Source: Bacillota bacterium (lineage in GTDB: Bacteria; Bacillota; Bacilli; Lactobacillales; Aerococcaceae). From it: a DNA stretch of 8,648 bases. Every line of letters starts with the position of its first letter. The stretch's first letter is position 1. The stretch is taken from NCBI GenBank assembly GCA_023442905.1, contig JAEZWY010000066.1, forward strand, positions 1 to 8,648, written 5' to 3'. Below are positions 1-7,500 of this stretch, one piece after another. The translations under genes were made by a program, and so were the position numbers. The notes below the pieces were generated by a model, which was given only the letters and a program-made list of their open reading frames with translations, did not search any database and was not told where the DNA came from.

Positions 1-624
1 GTATTGTAACCATTCATCCTGACCCTCTGCTAATGGATAACGGTGATAAAAATCTTTCCAATGAAATACATGAACATTCGTAATCCATGGGCCTAACTTT
101 GGTAAGCTCTCAATGCGTTCTTCGATACTTAATGATTCAGCGGGTTGCCAATATAAGTATACATTTGGTGATGTAATTTCTTGCATAAGCTGATAAGCAG
201 ATTCAGGTGTATCCGTTAGGGTATCCATGTGGTATTCTAAGGAAACAGATAGGTTCGCTTCAGATGTCATTTTTCCGATACGATTTGCATCCTCAATCAT
301 ATTTTGACGGCCGTCAGCATCCACTTCTTCTGACCCTTTTTCCCAGGCCCAAACGCGGATCATGGGTGATTCAACAATTTGTGCAACTTGAATATAAGGT
401 TCAAAATCCTCAAAAGAACCAAGTTTATGCTAAGAACCGTATGAAGAAGTTGTTAATCCCGCTTCTTCCATTAGTTTTGAGACTTTGCGGGCATGGTCTA
501 AATCGCCTTCTGGCAGGTGGTGGTCGCTTCCCCATTCAATGGTTTGCAAATTAGCTTCTTTAGCTAGGTTAATAACATCTTCTACTGGAGTTTCTCTAAA
601 GGTAACAGAACAAAGGCCAATCAT
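1..624 (-). pseudogene. Sugar phosphate isomerase/epimerase-like TIM-barrel protein, interrupted by an in-frame TAG and cut by the window edge
   Basis: Reading leftward from the ATG at 624-622, the frame encodes MIGLCSVTFRETPVEDVI and continues to the window edge, 208 codons, with one stop, TAG at 432-430 (codon 65). The text on both sides belongs to one protein of the AP-endonuclease-2 / xylose-isomerase-like barrel family. Before the stop is LAKEANLQTIEWGSDHHLP, and after it are KLGSFEDFEPYIQVAQ, RVWAWEKGSEEVD, VSLEYHMDT (Glu130 is a likely metal ligand) and NVHVFHW (His185/His188). The family usually reads SYGSYYKLG at the break; here it is SYGS-stop-HKLG, so one Tyr codon (TAT/TAC) has apparently become TAG with no frameshift. 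A good AGGAGG lies about 7 nt upstream of the ATG. The gene probably shares a transcript with the DUF924 gene 56 nt upstream. The substrate cannot be told. A sequencing error is an alternative to real inactivation. The family is sure; pseudogene status is less so. Confidence 0.8.
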
Positions 625-680
625 GTAAAAACCTCCTATTTAAATTGTTGACTATATTGTTGTAAAAGAACTAAATATGA

Positions 681-1232
681 TTAAAAGCTGGAATTCTTTT
701 GTGTGAGGAATTCAGCTTCTTCAGTTGTAGTTTCCCGCCCAAGGACATCGTTACGATGTGGATAACGTCCAAAACGATCGATAATTGTTTTGTGTAGCTT
801 TTCATAGTGTAAATTATTGCCGTTCCCAATTTCTTGAAAAATATTTAAGGCCCATTCATGGACTACTTTAGATTCGGAGTGCATAAAAGGCATCACGGCA
901 AATATACGTTCATTCTCATTAAATTTATTTTTATAGGCGGGATGGTTGTATAACTCTTGAGACAGGGTAAGGGCCATCTCATCTTGAGCAAAAGATTTAG
1001 CTGAACCACGCCATAAATTACGTGAGAATTGGTCTAAAACTATGATTTCTGCTAAACGACCATAGGGGTCCTTACGCCATGACCAAAGTTCTCCTTTAGA
1101 TGCGGCAACCCAGGTGTCTAGGAATTGGTCACGAATTTCTTGATCAAAATCATCATTTTTAGCAAATAGCATTTTTGCATTTTCTGGTGCAAACCAAAAT
1201 CTTAAAACTTGTTGAAAATCTACAATAGCCAT
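681..1232 (-). CDS. DUF924 family protein
   Basis: This is a complete 183-residue protein that matches the DUF924 family in length and in its conserved blocks. These are DFQQVLRFWF at the N-terminus, PYGRLAEIIVLDQFSRNLWR (residues 56-75), FAQDEMAL (81-88), PFMHSE (115-120), and IIDRFGRYPHRNDVLGRETT (150-169). Members are soluble, helical and TPR-like in fold, and their biochemical role is not established, so none is assigned. No signal peptide or membrane segment is visible. The ATG at 1232-1230 is chosen because a perfect AGGAGG (1244-1239) sits 6 nt upstream. The gene is the first of a leftward pair. The next gene starts 56 nt downstream with its own Shine-Dalgarno and no terminator between them, so co-transcription is likely. 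All family motifs are intact, so this gene looks functional even though its downstream neighbour is broken. Confidence 0.9.
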   Translation of the reverse strand: MAIVDFQQVLRFWFAPENAKMLFAKNDDFDQEIRDQFLDTWVAASKGELWSWRKDPYGRLAEIIVLDQFSRNLWRGSAKSFAQDEMALTLSQELYNHPAYKNKFNENERIFAVMPFMHSESKVVHEWALNIFQEIGNGNNLHYEKLHKTIIDRFGRYPHRNDVLGRETTTEEAEFLTQKNSSF

Positions 1233-1238
1233 AAAATA

Positions 1239-1244
1239 CCTCCT
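1239..1244 (-). promoter_or_regulatory. Ribosome binding site of the DUF924 gene
   Basis: AGGAGG on the minus strand lies 6 nt before the ATG and fixes the start of the DUF924 gene. Confidence 0.85.
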
Positions 1245-1278
1245 GTTAAATTCTTAAATACATTATTTCACATGAAAG

Positions 1279-1287
1279 ATATTAACA
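1279..1287 (-). promoter_or_regulatory. Possible extended -10 promoter for the DUF924 gene
   Basis: On the minus strand TGTTAATAT has the form TGN + TAATAT, an extended -10, about 45 nt before the start codon. It is preceded by an A-tract of eight and only a weak -35 match (TTATAA at 17 nt). The neighbouring DNA (about 1290-1335) is very AT-rich and also contains TATAAT, so the exact promoter is uncertain. A promoter is expected somewhere here because the tRNA terminator lies just upstream. Confidence 0.35.
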
Positions 1288-1356
1288 TGCGAATATTTTT
1301 TTTATAACTTCATTATATAATAAAAAATATAACGAAACATTAAAAGAAGTCTAGAG

Positions 1357-1392
1357 GAAAAAACAAAAAGCCGTTTCTCTACAGAGAACGGC
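1357..1392 (-). terminator. Rho-independent terminator after the tRNA-Thr gene
   Basis: The stem GCCGTT...AACGGC (1370-1392), extended by CTC/GAG with one bulged base and a 4-nt loop, is followed on the minus strand by TTTTTGTTTTTT. There is no T-run on the other side, so it acts leftward only. It lies 40 nt past the tRNA 3' end and would separate the tRNA transcript from the DUF924 gene. Confidence 0.88.
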
Positions 1393-1432
1393 CTACTTTA
1401 GAAGAAAGAATCTTCATTAGATATGGGAAAAC

Positions 1433-1505
1433 TGCCGAATGCAAGAATCGAACTTGTGACCCCCTCATTACGAATGAGATGCTCTACCAACTGAGCTAAT
1501 TCGGC
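1433..1505 (-). tRNA. tRNA-Thr, anticodon CGU
   Basis: A 73-nt cloverleaf can be folded by hand. The acceptor stem is GCCGAAT/ATTCGGC with discriminator A73, the D stem is GCTC/GAGC with loop AGTTGGTA, the anticodon stem is TCTCA/TGAGG with loop TTCGTAA, the variable loop is GGGTC, and the T loop is TTCGATT. The anticodon CGT (bases 34-36, plus-strand 1472-1470) reads the threonine codon ACG, and G1-C72, C2-G71 and G35-U36 agree with threonine identity. CCA is not encoded, so it must be added after transcription. Two weak pairs are visible, a T27-G43 wobble at the top of the anticodon stem and an A49-C65 mismatch at the base of the T stem. The gene stands alone, opposite in strand to trmK, with its own promoter and terminator. 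Confidence 0.96.
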
Positions 1506-1535
1506 GAAATATAAAGTTATTTTTTAAACATAGAT

Positions 1536-1564
1536 ATTTTACGCCTAATATTTTTCTTTGTAAA
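1536..1564 (-). promoter_or_regulatory. Promoter of the tRNA-Thr gene
   Basis: On the minus strand TTTACA (1564-1559) and TAAAAT (1541-1536) are separated by exactly 17 nt, each differing from the sigma-A consensus by one base. Transcription would start near 1529, about 24 nt before the mature tRNA 5' end. Confidence 0.82.
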
Positions 1565-1580
1565 GGGAAATTCTATTACC

Positions 1581-1597
1581 ATTTTACAAGGTAAAAT
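1581..1597. repeat. 17-nt inverted repeat between divergent promoters
   Basis: ATTTTAC-AAG-GTAAAAT is a perfect 7-bp inverted repeat with a 3-nt spacer. Its centre is about 45 nt upstream of the inferred trmK transcription start and about 60 nt upstream of the tRNA start. It has no following T-run and is flanked by CC on both sides, so it does not look like a terminator. It could be an operator for a dimeric regulator, but I do not recognise the motif, and chance in AT-rich DNA is possible. Confidence 0.45.
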
Positions 1598-1618
1598 CCT
1601 AAAAAAAGTAAGAATCTT

Positions 1619-1627
1619 TGTTATAAT
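1619..1627 (+). promoter_or_regulatory. Extended -10 promoter of the trmK operon
   Basis: TGTTATAAT is a perfect extended -10 (TGN followed by consensus TATAAT). No good -35 lies 16-18 nt upstream, which is common for extended -10 promoters. Transcription would start near 1634, giving a leader of about 29 nt before the trmK ATG. Confidence 0.75.
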
Positions 1628-1662
1628 TATTCTGTATTGAAAACGAGTGGAGAAGATAAATT

Positions 1663-2367
1663 ATGAATGTAAATCACTTATCAGATCGATTAGCATCGGT
1701 CGCTTCTTTTATAGAAGATGGCGCACGATTGGCAGATATTGGCTCAGACCATGCATATCTACCAACCAATTTGGCTAGTCAAAATAAGATCACTAGTGCA
1801 ATTGCTGGTGAGGTAGTGGCAGGGCCATTTCAATCTGCCCAACAAGAAATTGTACGACAAGAGTTAGGACATATAGTTGAGGCTAGACTTGGCGATGGTT
1901 TAGCTGTCATTCAACCTGAAGATCAAATTGATACCATTACTATTTGTGGTATGGGTGGTGCTTTAATAGTTGATATTTTAGCACAAGGTTTAGTTGATGG
2001 TAAATTAGCTACCAAACCACGTTTGATTTTACAACCAAATGTGGCAGAAGACAAAGTCCGTCAATGGTTAAACCAGCACAATTATGAAATTGTTGACGAA
2101 GCGATGATTGCTGAAAATGGTAAATTTTATGAGGTTATTGTGGCGGATTATCGAGATAATCTTCAACAAAAATTAACCAAAACGGATATGTTATTTGGCT
2201 TATATAACCAGGAAAAACATGCAACTATTTTCCAAGATAAATGGCAATTGGAATTAAAAAGAACAGAGTATGTATTAGGCCAACTGGAACAAGCTAAACA
2301 ACGGGATGAAAGTAAAATCGTCCGCTATCAAGAGTTGAAGGCAGCAATACAAGCGCAATTAGCTTAA
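1663..2367 (+). CDS. trmK: tRNA (adenine(22)-N1)-methyltransferase TrmK
   Basis: This 234-residue protein is the expected size for TrmK (B. subtilis YqfN), which uses S-adenosylmethionine to form m1A22 in the D-arm region of tRNAs. The N-terminal two thirds is a Rossmann-like methyltransferase. SAM-binding motif I is LADIGSDHAYLP (residues 23-34), acidic residues that may contact SAM follow at Glu50 and in RLGDGL (75-80), CGMGG is at 95-99, and QPN at 124-126 is the family's catalytic-loop signature. NGKFYEV (152-158) is also conserved. The C-terminal part (about 168-234) is helical and rich in Gln, Glu and Lys, like the coiled-coil domain of TrmK. The ATG at 1663 has GGAGAAG just upstream. 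The Nif3-like gene follows after 12 nt and shares the transcript. In many Firmicutes trmK follows sigA; here it has its own promoter and a divergent tRNA gene upstream. Confidence 0.95.
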   Translation: MNVNHLSDRLASVASFIEDGARLADIGSDHAYLPTNLASQNKITSAIAGEVVAGPFQSAQQEIVRQELGHIVEARLGDGLAVIQPEDQIDTITICGMGGALIVDILAQGLVDGKLATKPRLILQPNVAEDKVRQWLNQHNYEIVDEAMIAENGKFYEVIVADYRDNLQQKLTKTDMLFGLYNQEKHATIFQDKWQLELKRTEYVLGQLEQAKQRDESKIVRYQELKAAIQAQLA

Positions 2368-2372
2368 GGAGG
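2366..2372 (+). promoter_or_regulatory. Ribosome binding site fixing a TTG start
   Basis: AAGGAGG overlaps the last two bases of the trmK stop codon and lies 7 nt before the TTG at 2380. There is no in-frame ATG near it, so TTG is the likely start of the Nif3-like gene, and translation may be coupled to trmK. Confidence 0.85.
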
Positions 2373-2379
2373 CATTGAT

Positions 2380-3195
2380 TTGTCACTCACAATTAAAGAT
2401 TTTATCCAGCAGTTCCAAACATTCGCACCGGAATATTATGCTGTTGAAGGGGATCCAACGGGCTTACATTTTGGTCGTTTGGATCAAAATATCCATAAGA
2501 TTTTGGTCACTTTAGATATTCGTCCTGAAGTGGTTGAAGAAGCGAAAGCAATCGGTGCAGACTTTATTTTTGCACACCATCCACCCATTTTTAAACCTGT
2601 GAAGCGATTGACTGAAGATGACCCACAGCAGGCAATGTATGCTGAAATTATTCGATCAGGTATAGGCGTTTATGTAGCGCATACGAATTTAGATGCTGCA
2701 CCAGACGGTATGAACGATTGGTTGTCTGATCTATATGCGGTTGAAAATACTACAGTTTTACGCGCACATACTAAAGATGAAACGACAGGACAAGCAATTG
2801 GTATTGGACGGATTGGTGACTTAGCTGAACCTATGTCTCTTGAAGATTTTGGTACATTTGTAAAAGAAAAAACTGGCGTAAATGGACTGCGAATGGTTGT
2901 TGCTGATGGCAATAGACCCGTTAAACGGGTGGCAATCCTTGGCGGTGATGGTGGCTCTTACTTTGAAGATGCACTCGCTAAAGGTGCAGATACTTTTATT
3001 ACCGGAGATGTTTATTATCATACTGGACACGATATGATTGCTGCGGGACTAAATGTCATCGACCCTGGCCACCATTTTGAATCTATTGTTAAAGAAAAAA
3101 TGACAGACAAGTTTACTGAATGGAATGAAATGAATCATTGGCAAGTTGATATCGTAGCTAGCCAATTAAACACCGACCCATTTACATTTATATAG
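2380..3195 (+). CDS. Nif3-like dinuclear metal centre hexameric protein (YqfO/YbgI family)
   Basis: This 271-residue protein belongs to the Nif3/YbgI/YqfO family, toroidal hexamers with a two-metal site in each subunit. It is often annotated as GTP cyclohydrolase I type 2, but its true reaction is unsettled. The metal ligands are visible: His66 and His67 in FAHHPPIF, Asp105 in HTNLDAAPDG, and His231 with Glu234 in DPGHHFES. The other family blocks are present too: GDPTGLHFG (24-32), VAILGGDGGS (184-193) and ADTFITGDVYYH (203-214). The length fits the short form; B. subtilis YqfO is about 100 residues longer because of a PII-like domain inserted in the middle, which is absent here. Start codon TTG is set by an AAGGAGG 7 nt upstream. 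The gene sits between trmK and pepT with gaps of 12 and 13 nt, the usual trmK-nif3 pairing in Firmicutes, which hints at but does not prove a link to RNA metabolism. Confidence 0.93.
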   Translation: MSLTIKDFIQQFQTFAPEYYAVEGDPTGLHFGRLDQNIHKILVTLDIRPEVVEEAKAIGADFIFAHHPPIFKPVKRLTEDDPQQAMYAEIIRSGIGVYVAHTNLDAAPDGMNDWLSDLYAVENTTVLRAHTKDETTGQAIGIGRIGDLAEPMSLEDFGTFVKEKTGVNGLRMVVADGNRPVKRVAILGGDGGSYFEDALAKGADTFITGDVYYHTGHDMIAAGLNVIDPGHHFESIVKEKMTDKFTEWNEMNHWQVDIVASQLNTDPFTFI

Positions 3196-3208
3196 GAGGA
3201 GAAATTGA

Positions 3209-4465
3209 ATGACATACCAAATTAAAGAACAAGAATTATTAAACCGTTTTGTAGCATATGCAAAAGAAAATACACGGTCAAACGAAGCGAATGCGGACCA
3301 AGTACCTTCCTCACCAAACCAAGTAGCTTTTGCTAAAAAACTAGTAGAAGAACTAACAACTTTAGGATTTTCAGAGGTTTTCTATAACGAAAAAGACTCA
3401 TTTGTTACTGCAACAATACCTGCAACAGATGATAGTAAAGACTATCCAACAATTGGTTTCTTTGCCCATGTGGATACAGCAGATTTTAACGCTGAAAATG
3501 TTCGACCACAAATCATTGAAAACTATGATGGTAGTGTAATTCCTTTGGGTGATTCAGGGTATGCCTTAGATCCTGAAGAGTTTGATTCATTGAATAAATA
3601 TGTAGGTCAAACATTAATCACTACTGATGGGACAACTCTATTGGGCGCAGATGATAAAGCCGGTATCGCAGAGATTGTCACAGCTGGTAAATATTTAATT
3701 GACCATCCTGAAATTAAACATGGTGAAGTGAAAGTTGCCTTTGGTCCTGACGAAGAAATTGGTGTAGGTGCTGATCGCTTTGATGTAGAACGCTTTGCTG
3801 CTGATTTTGCTTATACAATGGACGGTGGACCACTTGGAGAGTTAGAGTTTGAAACTTTCCACGCCGCTTCTGCAGTTATTGAAGTAGCAGGTAAGAATAT
3901 TCATCCAGGTTCAGCGAAAGACTTAATGATTAATGCCTTGCAAGTAGCGATTGATATTCATAATCAATTACCAGAAAATGAACGACCTGAAAATACAGAA
4001 GGGCGCGAAGGTTTCTTCCACTTGATGGGTATGGATGGAAATGTAGAAGCGGCGAAATCAACTTATATTATTCGTGATCACGACCGTCAACAATTTGAAA
4101 ACCGTAAAGCCGCAATTCAAGCTGCTGCTGATAACCTAAATGATTTCTATGGTCGTAAAATTGTAACAGTCACTTTAAATGACCAATATTACAATATGGG
4201 TGAAATTATCGAAAAAGATATGCGTCCGGTTACCCTTGCTGAAAATGCCTTTGCAGCTGTAAATATCCAACCAGATATCATTGCTGTTCGTGGTGGTACT
4301 GACGGCTCTAAACTTACTTACATGGGATTACCAACCCCTAACTTATTTGCCGGTGGTGAAAACATGCACGGTCGCTTTGAATATGTGAGCCTACAAACTA
4401 TGGTTAAGGCAACTGAAGTGATCCTTGCGATTATTGAAGGTTCCGGCGACTATAATCAGCTATAA
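3209..4465 (+). CDS. pepT: Peptidase T (tripeptide aminopeptidase, M20 family)
   Basis: PepT is a cytosolic di-zinc aminopeptidase that removes the N-terminal residue of tripeptides, completing the breakdown of imported peptides. At 418 residues it is full length for PepT. The M20 zinc-site residues are all present: His87 and Asp89 in FFAHVDTADF, Asp148 in LLGADDKAGIAE, catalytic Glu182 with Glu183 in GPDEEIGVGADRF, Asp205 in YTMDGGPLGE, and His387 in GGENMHGRFE. IHPGSAKDLMINA (231-243) belongs to the dimerisation (lid) domain, and RGGTDGSKLTYMGLP (361-375) is a PepT signature. The ATG at 3209 follows AGGAGG (3194-3199), which overlaps the stop codon of the Nif3-like gene, so translation is probably coupled. 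It is the last gene of the trmK operon and is followed by a terminator. No signal peptide is visible, as expected for a cytosolic enzyme. Confidence 0.97.
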   Translation: MTYQIKEQELLNRFVAYAKENTRSNEANADQVPSSPNQVAFAKKLVEELTTLGFSEVFYNEKDSFVTATIPATDDSKDYPTIGFFAHVDTADFNAENVRPQIIENYDGSVIPLGDSGYALDPEEFDSLNKYVGQTLITTDGTTLLGADDKAGIAEIVTAGKYLIDHPEIKHGEVKVAFGPDEEIGVGADRFDVERFAADFAYTMDGGPLGELEFETFHAASAVIEVAGKNIHPGSAKDLMINALQVAIDIHNQLPENERPENTEGREGFFHLMGMDGNVEAAKSTYIIRDHDRQQFENRKAAIQAAADNLNDFYGRKIVTVTLNDQYYNMGEIIEKDMRPVTLAENAFAAVNIQPDIIAVRGGTDGSKLTYMGLPTPNLFAGGENMHGRFEYVSLQTMVKATEVILAIIEGSGDYNQL

Positions 4466-4487
4466 AAACTTATTTTAAATATATGAA

Positions 4488-4503
4488 GGTAAAATGGTTT
4501 ACC
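4488..4503. repeat. Short inverted repeat after pepT
   Basis: GGTAAA-ATGG-TTTACC forms a 6-bp stem with a 4-nt loop, 22 nt after the pepT stop. It runs into TTTAC-C-GTAAA, a second small palindrome (4498-4508). There is no T-run directly after it, so it is not the terminator itself. It shares AAGGTAAAAT with the inverted repeat upstream of trmK (1588-1597). A function is not known; it might simply stabilise the 3' end of the pepT message. Confidence 0.35.
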
Positions 4504-4511
4504 GTAAATAA

Positions 4512-4548
4512 AGAAGTTGGCGCTCCAAAGGTGTCAACTTCTCCTTTT
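4512..4548 (+). terminator. Rho-independent terminator of the trmK-pepT operon
   Basis: AGAAGTTG (4512-4519) pairs perfectly with CAACTTCT (4535-4542). The stem extends inward by GCGC/GTGT with two G-U pairs, giving 12 pairs and a 7-nt loop. CCTTTTATAT follows. It lies 47 nt after the pepT stop and separates the operon from addB. The T-run is short, so some read-through into addB is possible. Confidence 0.85.
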
Positions 4549-4584
4549 ATATATTTAGCAATTAAAAACATTTGCTTTTAACAA

Positions 4585-4590
4585 AAGGAG
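4585..4590 (+). promoter_or_regulatory. Ribosome binding site of addB
   Basis: AAGGAG lies 5 nt before the ATG at 4596. An in-frame TTG exists 24 nt further upstream at 4572, but it lacks a Shine-Dalgarno and this site would lie inside its coding sequence, so 4596 is preferred. I see no convincing promoter between the terminator and this site; only an AT-rich TATATT stretch near 4550. Confidence 0.85.
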
Positions 4591-4595
4591 TTCAA

Positions 4596-7500
4596 ATGAA
4601 TTTACAGTTTATTTTAAAAACACCTACACAAAATAATTTAACCAGCCTTTATCAAGATATTGATGATTATCTAAGAGCAGATATTGAAAACCAAGTATTT
4701 ATAATCACTGACGATAACATGAAATTTGATTTAGAAATGTCTGTACTTCGTCAAATGAAGGCTGTTCAACTGAATGCTGGGCATACAAATGATGAAAAGC
4801 ATGTTGGAATGATGCGACTACAAGTGCAATCATTTAAACGGTTAGCTTGGTATTTACTGCAAAAGCAAGATAGCCAGTCTATCGCTGGTATTTCGGATAT
4901 TGGGAACATCATGGTCATTGGACGCGTTCTAGCGGATATGAAAGATGATTTATTGGTTTATCGTGGCGAATATAATCAAATCGGTTTTCTGGAAGCATTG
5001 GCTGACTTATTTAAGGAGCTCATTAATGGTCAAATCACTAGTGAAGTATTTTTAAATACTTTATCCACTTATGCATCCAGCGACCAGCCGCTCGTTCAAA
5101 ACCAAGTAAAGAAAATGAAGGAATTGGCTGGTATTTACGGAGAATATGAAAAGTATTTAGCCGGGCTAACGATGGAGGACCAGAATGTTTTTGCCCAATT
5201 AAGACAGGCAATTTCAGACCAAGACTTATCAAAAACAAGGATTATCATCACTGGTTTCGACTATTTCAATGCCCAAGAATTGGAAACAATTGTAGCTTTC
5301 TTAGAAAATAGTCCACAAGTGCAAATAGTTTTGAACCTAGATCAAGAGTATGATTTTAGGACACCTGACTGGTATGAATTATTCACGGTAACAGGGAAAA
5401 CACACCACCAATTAACGCAATTTGCCCGCAACCAACAAATTCCTTACACTAAGCCAATTTTAGCCGAAGAAAATAAACAATATGCTAACGGTTTTAAAGT
5501 ATTGGACCATTATCTTAGAACAGATAACCGAATTGAAAAAAGCCAAGTTGAACAATCAGCTGAAGCTAAAGCCGCTGTGAATCAAGTGATGGAAATATGG
5601 GAAGTACCGTCTACCCATATGGAAGCAGACCAGATCGCTAATGAAATTTACCGACTGGTTGCTGATCCAAATACCGATTATCGTTATAAGGATATTCAAA
5701 TTCTTACCCGTGATGAAGACAATTATCAGTATGCTTTGCAGGCTGCACTTGAAGCCAATGATATACCATACTTCGCCAATTTCCAAGATGATATGGCATT
5801 GCATCCTCTTTACGGGTTAATGATGAGTTTATATCGGGTCTACCAACATAATTGGCGGTATCAAGATGTCTTTGACTTACTGCGTAGTGAACTATTAACA
5901 CCGGTCGATCTGCAAGACTGGCATCAATGGGACACACAAGCGTCCAGTCTATTAGCGCCATTTGAGAGTGACTTGTCAGACGGCCAAAAAGGACAAATGC
6001 AATTTCGTGATGCGATTGATTTAACGGAGAATGTCGTTTTACGCAATGGTTATGAAGGACAATTTTGGTGGTCAAAAGACCGAATTTGGTCCTACATTTT
6101 AGTAGGGGAAGATGGCGAAAAAATAGGGACCAAACGAGACATTGCTATTGAAGCAACGGCTAACCATGTGAAGTCTTTCGTTGTTGGTGCCTTATCTCCG
6201 CTATTTACCAACTGGGAGAAAGAACAAGCGACTGAAGAAGCCATCAGTTATTTCTATCAATTCCTGACCAATAGTGGGGTTCCGAGCAACTTGATGACCT
6301 GGCGTGATGCGTATTTAGAAGAGGGTAAGCTACAGGAAGCTAGACAACATGAACAAGCTTGGCAGACTTTTATTCATATGTTGGATGATTATGTGCAATT
6401 ATTCGGTGAAGAAGTCTTTGATTTGGACTACTTCTTTAAAATTTTAGATTTAGCCTTTCAAAATGCTGGCTATGCCATGGTGCCGCCTACAATGGACTCG
6501 GTATCTATCGGTTCTTTTGATGAAAATCAGGTTGAAGCGAAGAAAATCACCTTCATCATTGGTATGTCAAAATACGCCTTGCCAGTTGTCTACGAAGAGA
6601 AGTCATTACTTACAAATGAGGACCGACAATTAGTGGTGAATCAATTAGATGATTTACAAGCCTTGAAACAATCTGCAGATAGTAAAAATAATAATGAGGC
6701 TTATAAAGCATACTTGGCCTTCCTATCTGCAACTGACCACCTGTATATTTCCTATCCACTAAACAATGGGGATGCGGATACAGAAGGCTTATCGCCAATG
6801 ATTGACCGTATTGCACAAGCGTTTGATATTCAAACCAAGTATTTGCGTCAACCTTCTAGCAATGCCGCAGAAGAAACGATATTAAAACTTGGCAATGGCC
6901 ATTCGCAAGTGCGTTATTTACTCAAAGCCATGGCCCAAGATGCACACAGTCAACAACCACTCAGCCAAATTTGGCGACCCGTTTACCAACAAGTTATGGA
7001 TAATCAACGGGCATCTGGGCACTTTAAATGGTTGCAAACAAGTTTGACTTACCATAATACGGTCCTACCTCTGACCAAGGAATTGTCACGGTCTCTATAT
7101 GGAGAGGTCTTAGCAGTATCCGTATCACAGCTAGAATTATATAACCGCGATCCATTTTCTTACTATTTAAAATACGGCCTAAAATTAAAAGAACGGCCTA
7201 GCTTCAAGTTGGATTCATTGCAAACGGGTAACTACTTCCATGAAGCTCTAGACCAATTCTTTAAGGAAGTGAAAGAACGAGCCTTTGATTTAGCTAATTT
7301 ATCTGACGGAGAAGTGGCAGAGATTTTGGGGTCAGTTACAGACAAATTAAATAATCCCGAACTTTATCCAGAGTACACAGTATTCAAGGTCAACCACCGC
7401 AATAGTTATTTGCAGGAATCTATGGTGGAAACTATTCAATTATTGGTCCAAAACATGATTAAACAGCGACAAGCAGTCAATGTCGAAACAATCGAAACAG

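Noticed and set aside
430..432. TAG as a recoded codon (pyrrolysine) in the isomerase gene
   Set aside because: This family has no known pyrrolysine members, the aligned residue is an ordinary tyrosine, and nothing in the window suggests a pyrrolysine system.
207..554. Rightward open frame of 115 codons opposite the isomerase gene
   Set aside because: It lies antisense to clear sugar isomerase family sequence, resembles no family I know, and has no Shine-Dalgarno. It is open because of the composition of the opposite strand.
625..680. Possible separate promoter for the isomerase gene (TTTACA ... TTAAAT on the minus strand)
   Set aside because: The -10 candidate touches the ribosome binding site, so a transcript from it would start too late to be translated properly. 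Co-transcription with the DUF924 gene is simpler.
2670..3030. Leftward open frames inside the Nif3-like gene
   Set aside because: They are shadows of a gene whose metal ligands and motifs are intact on the plus strand.
4572..4595. Upstream TTG start adding eight residues to AddB
   Set aside because: No Shine-Dalgarno precedes it, and the good AAGGAG for the ATG at 4596 would fall inside the extension.
5038..6816. Several leftward open frames of 66-123 codons within addB
   Set aside because: They are antisense to well-conserved AddB coding sequence, overlap one another, and show no ribosome binding sites or family motifs.
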